From: Symbiodinium natans
Taxonomy: Eukaryota; Sar; Dinophyceae; Suessiales; Symbiodiniaceae
Assembly (NCBI GenBank): GCA_905221605.1
Contig: CAJNDS010002361.1
Span: 404,480-468,479 of the forward strand
DNA: 64,000 nt
Direction of reading: 5' to 3'
A program made the translations under genes and the position numbers. Each line of letters opens with the position of its first letter. Positions within the stretch are counted from its first letter, which is position 1. Positions 58,430-64,000 of the stretch are shown one piece after another. The notes beneath the pieces are model-generated. The model ran no database searches and was not told where the DNA came from. It was given only the letters and a program-made list of their open reading frames with translations.

Positions 58430-58960
58430 TCGTAGGGTTTGATGAGAGGCCTAGAGGTTTGTCGTATGTCCCCTCTCTTCGTGCTCGTAGGGTTTGTCGT
58501 ATGTCCGTCCCTTCATGCTCGTAGGGTTTGATGAGAGGTCTACAGGTTTGTCGCACGTCCCCTCCCTTCGTGCTCTTAGATTTTGTCGTATGTCGCCTCT
58601 CTTCGTGCTCGTCGGCTTTGTCGTGTGTCCCTCTTCGTCTTCTTGCAAAGAACCCCAAGAATTAAGAAACTGAGATTGTATTTTCAGAGGTTTGCCGTAT
58701 GTCCCCTCCCTTCGTGCTCGTAGGGTTTGTCGTATGTCCCCTCCCTTCGTGCTCGTAGGGTTTGATGAGAGGTCTACAGGTTTGTCGTACGTCCCCTCCC
58801 TTGGTGTTCTTAGGGTTTGTCGTATGTGCCCTCCCTTCGTGCTCGTCGGCTTTGTCGTATGTCCCTTTCCTTCTGCTTCGCGCTCTTAGGGTTTGTCGTA
58901 TGTCCCCTCCCTTCGTGCTCGTCGGTTTTGTCGCATGCCTCTTGTCTTCGCGCTTGCTTT
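58430..58960. repeat. ~45-bp minisatellite (TTTGTCGTATGTCCCCTCCC)
   Basis: At least nine units with TTTGTCGTATGTCCC, CTTCGTGCTCGTAGGG and, in alternate copies, GATGAGAGGTCTACAGG. Some units form a longer ~90-bp pair. ORFs on both strands are repeat products. Confidence 0.9.
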
Positions 58961-59294
58961 CCCCAGACCGAAGGTAGAACCAAAAGTGTTGGTCCGGATT
59001 GACAAAAAATGTTTTGTTTTCCCCCCACCCCACCCTCCAACCATTCCAGTTCGAGCATCCCCAACCCACCCTAGAACCAACTACCCGTATTCGTTCTCTC
59101 TCTTGCTTGCGAAGCCCTCATCCAGGTTTCCAACCCCAGAATGGGGGTCCGGAAGTTGCTTTTCCCCAGCCCACCCTCGGACCACCCAAGATGAGAAACA
59201 CTAAGAAGGGGCCGCCGCATTCCCGGCCCCGCAAAGCCTTCATCTGGATCTGGCTCAGACCCAGGTTTTCAAGCCCAGAAGGGGGGTCTGGGCC
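58961..59294. other. Spacer with no recognised gene
   Basis: A short region containing CCCAGCCCACCCT and AGAATGGGGGTCCGG phrases and a single CGTATTCGTTCTCTC unit of the 57.5 kb minisatellite. No gene. Confidence 0.4.
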
Positions 59295-59562
59295 AGAAGA
59301 GGGAAGGGGGCGGGGGGGGTAGGTGGGGGGGGGGGGGGGGTGGGTGGGGGGGGGGGGGGGGGGGTGGGTAGGGGGGGTGGGGGGGGGGGGTGGGGGGGGT
59401 GGGGGGGGCGTGGGGGGTGGGGGCGGGGGGGTGGGGGTGGGGTGGGGGGTGGGGTAGGGGGGGGTGGGGGGGGGGGGGGGGGGGGGGGGGTGGGGGGGGG
59501 GGTGGGGGGGGGGGTGGGGGGGGGTTGGGGGGGGGGTGGGGGGGTGGGGGGGGGGTGGGGGG
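59295..59562. repeat. G-run block, ~270 bp of G tracts broken by single T
   Basis: Runs of 4-22 G separated by single T, with rare A or C. Very strong G-quadruplex potential on the plus strand. Gly-rich and Pro-rich ORFs are artefacts, and lengths in this block should be regarded as uncertain. Confidence 0.95.
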
Positions 59563-59570
59563 GCAAAAAA

Positions 59571-60066
59571 AAAGGCAAAAAAGCCGTGGCCATTGGCAAA
59601 AAAGCCGTGGCCATTGGCAAAAAAAGCCGTGGCCATTGGCAGAAAAGCCGTGGCCATTGGCAAATGCCACTTGCCAATGGCCACGGCTTTTTTGCCAATG
59701 GCCACGTTCCCCATTAAGGTTGGGCCCCAACCTTAATGGGGAACGTGGCCATTGGCAAAAAAGCCGTGGCCATTGGCAAAAAGCCCGAAAAGTTGCCAAT
59801 GGCCACGGCTTTTTTGCCAATGGCCACGTTCCCCATTAAGGTTGGGGGGCATTTTGTGCGAATTGGGTTTGAAAAACCCATTTTGGCGACCAACCTTAAT
59901 GACATTGGTGGCCATTGGCAAAAAAGCCGTGGCCATTGGCAACTTTCCCGTGGCCATTGGCGAATTTGCCAATGGCCACGGCTTTTTTGCCAATGGCCAC
60001 GGCTTTTTTGCCAATGGCCACGGTTTTTTTGCCAATGGCCACGGTTTTTTTGCCAATGGCCACGTT
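59571..60066. repeat. GCCAATGGCCACGG fold-back repeat
   Basis: A ~21-bp unit (GCCAATGGCCACGGCTTTTT) occurs about 20 times in both orientations, together with GTTCCCCATTAAGGTTGG. Orientation flips create successive inverted repeats: 59,671-59,724 with 59,726-59,779, and 59,793-59,845 with 59,890-59,942 (44-nt loop). Further units at 59,967-60,066 run in one orientation. All frames give similar AKKPWPLA or FANGHG peptides, so the ORFs are not genes. Confidence 0.93.
59671..59779. repeat. 109-bp near-perfect palindrome
   Basis: Two 54-bp arms separated by a single C at 59,725. The centre reads GGTTGGG-C-CCCAACC. I saw no mismatch across the arms. It can extrude as a cruciform or form a long hairpin when single-stranded. 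Confidence 0.9.
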
Positions 60067-60102
60067 CCCCATTAAAGTTTAAATTATTATATGAGAAGAG
60101 AG

Positions 60103-60209
60103 GGTTTAGGGTTTAGGGTTTAGGGTTTAGGGTTTAGGGTTTAGGGTTTAGGGTTTAGGGTTTAGGGTTTAGGGTTTTGGGTTTTGGGTTTTAGGGTTTA
60201 GGGTTTTAT
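60103..60209 (+). repeat. TTTAGGG array (~10 copies plus TTTTGGG variants)
   Basis: Perfect heptamers, decaying into TTTTGGG and TTTTAGGG at the distal end. Confidence 0.95.
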
Positions 60210-61460
60210 TAGTCAAACAAATTGAGTTGAATAAATGAATTAAATTACTTGCATCAATTAATTTAAATTAGGAGTCTTAAACTTAGTTTTTTTAAAATTT
60301 GGATGAATTTTGCTAAGACCGGCCAAGCACTTGGTGGCCAGTAGAAAACACGCTCGATTAGGAAGTGGAAACATAACAGACACATTGAACGAATGAGTTC
60401 GAGATCTCATTGGCCAGTAAAATGTGCAAAGAATGGTGTTGTCGCAATCGGACCGGGCAGTCGATAGCAACATGACGTAATGCAAACAGACACCTGAGTG
60501 GCCAGTAGAATTCGCTCGGGATAAAAAAGAATTGAATCCAAGCCTTCCTCTTTCCCATCCAACCCATCATCCCTGACTGGTTGCTGCCCCGTTGGGAATC
60601 TGTTCCGCAGGTGGTTGGTGCGAGGACGGAATCCCGTTCCAAGGACCCACCCCCCCCGGACTCATTCTCCTTCCGGGGCAGCGTTGGGTGAAACATTGGT
60701 GGTCGGACGGCAGGACCAGCACGACGGCAAACCGGCTGCACGTATTCGCCAAGTGCGAAGGCAGAAAAGGCGTTGATATACGTGGAGGTAGCCCTTTTCG
60801 TTTTGCATGAACATCGGTCACCTTCGGTCTCAGATTCGGTAAAGCAGTTTACAATTGATGCACGGCTGCTTCTCTATCATCATGGACCCCGGCTTTTATA
60901 AACATGATTCTCTGTTTCAGAAGCTTTTCTGGCATGCATTTCGGATTATGCATGGCTGGTGCGAATCTCCAAGAACTTCTCTTACCCCTCGGGGTTTCAA
61001 TATCACCTTGCTGATCAAGCTCCTCCCGTTTCATTTTTGCTGCGGAGTAGCCGCAGCTACACTCCGATTGGAGGGTAGCCACAATACACCATCAGCAGTT
61101 GTGACTTCGGCAGATAAGCCCTTGCTGCCTTCTTGTCTCTGCCCGGGGTCGTGCAGTTCAAGCAGCGGCGATCCGATTGGACAACAGCCACAGGACAACA
61201 CGACCACGCGGACATCATCTCTTACAGCAGCTTCTCTGCCTCAAATGTCTTCCGGGAAGTAGATGACCAATAGTTGCTCTGCAATACACCGTCCTAATTA
61301 AAAAATAAATGTTTCAAATCGGGTCCTTTCTAGGAGAAGAGCCCTGTTAATATAGTAGTGGATGCAATAAAAAATGCAGACGAAATGTTTGGAAAGGGTT
61401 TTGTTTGGCGAGAAGGCTCCTAGGAGTTTATTAAAATTCATACCATAATGAATTTTAACA
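60210..61460. other. Interval with weak ORFs only
   Basis: A plus frame ending at 60,810 (QRWVKHWWSDGRTSTTANRL, then HVFAKCEGRKG) and a 135-codon plus frame (60,855-61,262) are the only protein-like stretches. Neither has a recognised family, and the minus strand is also open. The region is more AT-rich at 60,210-60,300 and 61,290-61,450. Confidence 0.3.
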
Positions 61461-63800
61461 GCTGTCTGACCGGTGTCGCCCGTTGAAGTTGTTGAAGTTT
61501 ATGAGTTCATGGTTCGGTTTTTGAGTTTATGCGCTGTGGACAGGTGTGAGACCTATGTGTGGACAGCTGCGTCTCGGTTGATTTCATTTTTGAAAGCAAC
61601 TTGCTTGATTGTTGCATTTCTTTCAATTGGACATAGAAGTAGTGCACACCAGTGAGACACATGTGCCGTAGTCGTGTCCCGGACCTGTGTCCCTGTGACG
61701 CCTGTCGGATCGGTGTTGCCCGTTGAAGTTGTTCAAGCCTTTGAGTTTATGGTTGGAGTGCTTGGAGTTTTTTTTTGTGTTTATGCACTCCGGACACGTG
61801 TGAGACTTATGTGAGGACAGGTGCGTCTCTATAGTGGACACCTGTGAGACATATGTGCCGAACCCGTGTCCCGGACGTCTGTCCTTGTGACAGCTGTTGG
61901 ATCGGTGTCGACTGTTGAAGTTGAACCTCTACTTTATGGTTCGAGTGTCTGGAGTTTTTGAGCTTATGCACTCCGGACACCTGTGAGACCTATGTTCGGA
62001 CAGGCGGCTTGATGAAGGCATTTCTTCAATTGGAAATTGAATTAGTGGACACCCGTGAGACATGTGTGCCGAACCCGTGTCGCGGACCTCTGTCCCTGTG
62101 ACACCTGTCGGATCGGTGTTGCCCGTTGAAGTTGTTCAAGCTTCTGAGTTTATGGTTCGAGCCTTCGGCGATTTTTAGCTTATGCATTCCGGACAGGTGT
62201 CAGACCTATGTGCGGACAGGTGTGTTTCCGTTGATTTCATTCTTGAAAGCAACTTGCTTGATTCTTGCATTTCTTCAATTGATGTTTGAAAAAAAAAATG
62301 GACACCAGTGAGACATCTGTGCCGTACTCGTGTCCCGGACCTCTGTCCCTGTGACACCTCTCGGATCGGTGTAGCCCGTTGGAGTTGTTCGAGTCTTTGA
62401 GTTCATGGTTCGAGTGCTTGGAGTTTTTTTTTTGGTGTTTTTGCACTCCGGACACGTGTGAAATCTATGTGAGGACAGGTGCGTCTCTATAGTGGACACT
62501 TGTGAGACATATGTCCCGAACCCGTGGTCCCGGACGTCTGTCCTTGTGACAGCTGTTGGATCGGTGTCGACTGTTGAAGTTGAACCTTTACTTTATGGTT
62601 CGAGTGTGTGGAGTTTTTGAGCTTATGCACTCCGGACACCTGTGAGACCTATGTTCGGACAGGTGGCTTGATGATTGCATTTCTTCAATGGGATATTATT
62701 AGTCCGGACACCTGTGAGACCTATGTTCGGACAGGTGGCTTGATGATTGCATTTCTTCAATGGGAAAAATATAATTAGTGGACACCTGTGAGACATACGT
62801 GTCGACCCCGCGTCCCGGACCTCTGTCCTGTGACACCTGTCGGACTGGTGTTGCCCGTTGAAGTTGTTCAAGCTTCTGAGTTTATGGTTCGAGCCTTCGG
62901 GGATTTTTGGCTTATGCATTCCGGACAGGTGTCAGACCTGTGTGCGGACAGGTGTGTTTCCGTTGATTTCATCCTTGAAAGCAACTTGCTTGATTCTTGC
63001 ATTTCTTCAGTTGATGTTCGAAAAAAAAGTGGACACCAGTGAGACATATGTGCCGTACCCATGTCCCGGACGTCCGTCACTGTGATACCTCTCGGATCGG
63101 TGTAGCCCGTTGAAGTTGTTCGAGTTTCTGAGTTTATGGTTCGAGTGCTTTGAGCTTTTGAGTTTATGCACTCCAGACACGTGTGCGACCTGTGTGAGGA
63201 CAGGTGCGTCTTTATAGTGGACACCTGTGAGACATATGTGCCGAACCCGTGTCCCGGACGTCTGTCCTTGTGACAGCTGTTGGATCGGTGTCGACGGTTG
63301 AAGTTGAACCTTTACTTTATGGTTCGAGTGTGTGGAGTTTTCGATTTTATGCACTCCGGACACCTGTGAGACCTATGTTCGGACAGGTGGGTTGATGATT
63401 GGATTTCTTCAATTGGAAATTGAATTAGTGGACACCTGTGGGACATATGTGTCGAACCCGTGTACCGGACCTCTGTCCCTGTGACACCTCTCGGATCGGT
63501 GTTGCCCGTTCATTCTTGAAAGCAACTTGCTTGATTCTTGCGTTTCTTTAATTGGTGTTTGAAATAAAAAAGTGGACACCAGTGAGACATATGTGCCGTA
63601 CCCATGTACCGGACGGATTTTTTGTGTTTGTTTTTGTTTATGCACTCTGGACACGTGTGAGACCTATGTGAGGACAGACCTATGTGAGGACAGGTGCGTC
63701 TCTACGGGACACCTGTGAGACATATGTGTCGAACCCGTGTCCCGGACGTCTGTCCTTGTGACAGCTGTTGGAGATCGGTGTCGACTGTTGCAGTTGCTTA
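61461..63800. repeat. Higher-order satellite, three monomer types, about four units
   Basis: Each monomer begins at a GGATCGGTGT header. Type A1 (61,471; 62,114; ~62,845; 63,497) continues GCCCGTTGAAG, later GAAAGCAACTTGCTTGATT. Type A2 (61,711; 62,367; 63,098) has GAGTGCTT and GAGGACAGGTGCGTCT. Type B (61,903; 62,562; 63,286; 63,776) has GTCGAC.GTTGAAGTTGAACC. The order A1-A2-B repeats with a ~650-bp period, or ~730 where a B monomer has an 80-bp internal duplication. All monomers share GGACACCTGTGAGAC and CCCGTGTCCCGGACGTCTGT. The last unit is eroded. Non-coding. Confidence 0.9.
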
Positions 63801-63870
63801 AGCTTTTTAAATCTCCCGCAGATGTCAAGGACGTTCCTATACCACTGAGCTGAGTGGACTTTATCCTGTA
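63801..63870 (-). other. tRNA-like fragment
   Basis: Read on the minus strand, CAGCTCAGTGGTATAGGA resembles a tRNA D-arm and A-box, followed by CCTTGACATC, which could be an anticodon arm. No B-box or T-arm (GGTTCGANTCC) follows; instead the sequence runs into AT-rich ATTTAAAAAGC. It is at best a tRNA relic or a tRNA-derived repeat head. Confidence 0.25.
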
Positions 63871-64000
63871 ACTATTAATTGATTGATAATTATAATTTGA
63901 TTTATAATGAATGATTAATTAACAATTCATTAATAATTAATCAATGATTAACTAATAATTAATCAATAATTAATTAATGATTAATTAATAATTAATTAAT
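63871..64000. repeat. AT-rich TAATTAAT repeats at the window edge
   Basis: Imperfect AATTAATTAATGATTAATTA-type repeats continue to the right edge. Simple-sequence DNA. Confidence 0.85.

Noticed and set aside
59118-60116. Gly-rich, Pro-rich and AKKPWPLA-repeat ORFs
   Set aside because: Products of G-runs and of the GCCAATGGCCACGG fold-back repeat.
51470-63800. CRISPR array
   Set aside because: Repeats are contiguous tandem units or satellites without unique, regularly sized spacers, in eukaryotic context.

Overview
This window looks like eukaryotic nuclear DNA from a gene-poor, repeat-rich and probably subtelomeric region. The evidence is heptameric TTTAGGG/CCCTAAA arrays (plant-type telomere motif), very long trinucleotide microsatellites, tandem satellites, short inverted-repeat elements, and no operons or long uninterrupted genes. 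The heptamer is shared by land plants, dinoflagellates, chromerids and other algae. Mixed composition, many degenerate CCCTAAA islands and small isolated exon-like ORFs make an alveolate such as a dinoflagellate my best guess. That is inference: no dinoflagellate spliced-leader relic was found and no organism-specific gene was recognised.

Layout. 1-12.8 kb: intergenic DNA with microsatellites, including a 1.7 kb nearly T-free CAA-type array at 8.4-10.1 kb and TAC arrays near 6-7 kb, plus a small inverted-repeat element at 10.96-11.36 kb. 12.8-16.4 kb: the only convincing coding signals, a conserved-looking hypothetical protein (13,116-14,003) and a frameshifted or spliced C2-domain fragment (15,908-16,213), separated by a three-copy 361-bp tandem repeat. 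16.3-22.9 kb: AT-rich and unrecognised DNA. 22.9-26.6 kb: two copies of a 0.9-1.0 kb element with long inverted termini. 26.6-35.7 kb: no recognised gene. 35.7-43.0 kb: a ~2.06 kb tandem segmental duplication passing into a 1,021-bp tandem duplication; two of its copies carry a 331-332 bp MITE whose empty site is preserved in the other copies. 43-51.4 kb: weak ORFs, poly-C, a second copy of the 10.96 kb element, a degenerate minisatellite and a second copy of a GGT-rich block. 51.4-64 kb: a dense subtelomere-like zone with strand-switching telomeric higher-order repeats, pure TTTAGGG arrays separated by hairpin-bearing spacers, a TCCTAAA array, several minisatellites, a G-run block, a 109-bp near-perfect palindrome inside a fold-back repeat, and a three-monomer higher-order satellite running almost to the right edge.

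No genes can be seen working together as a pathway. The main biological content is repeat and mobile-element architecture. Most open reading frames overlap low-complexity DNA that is open in several frames on both strands and are not evidence of genes. All assignments come from reading the sequence; no search was run.
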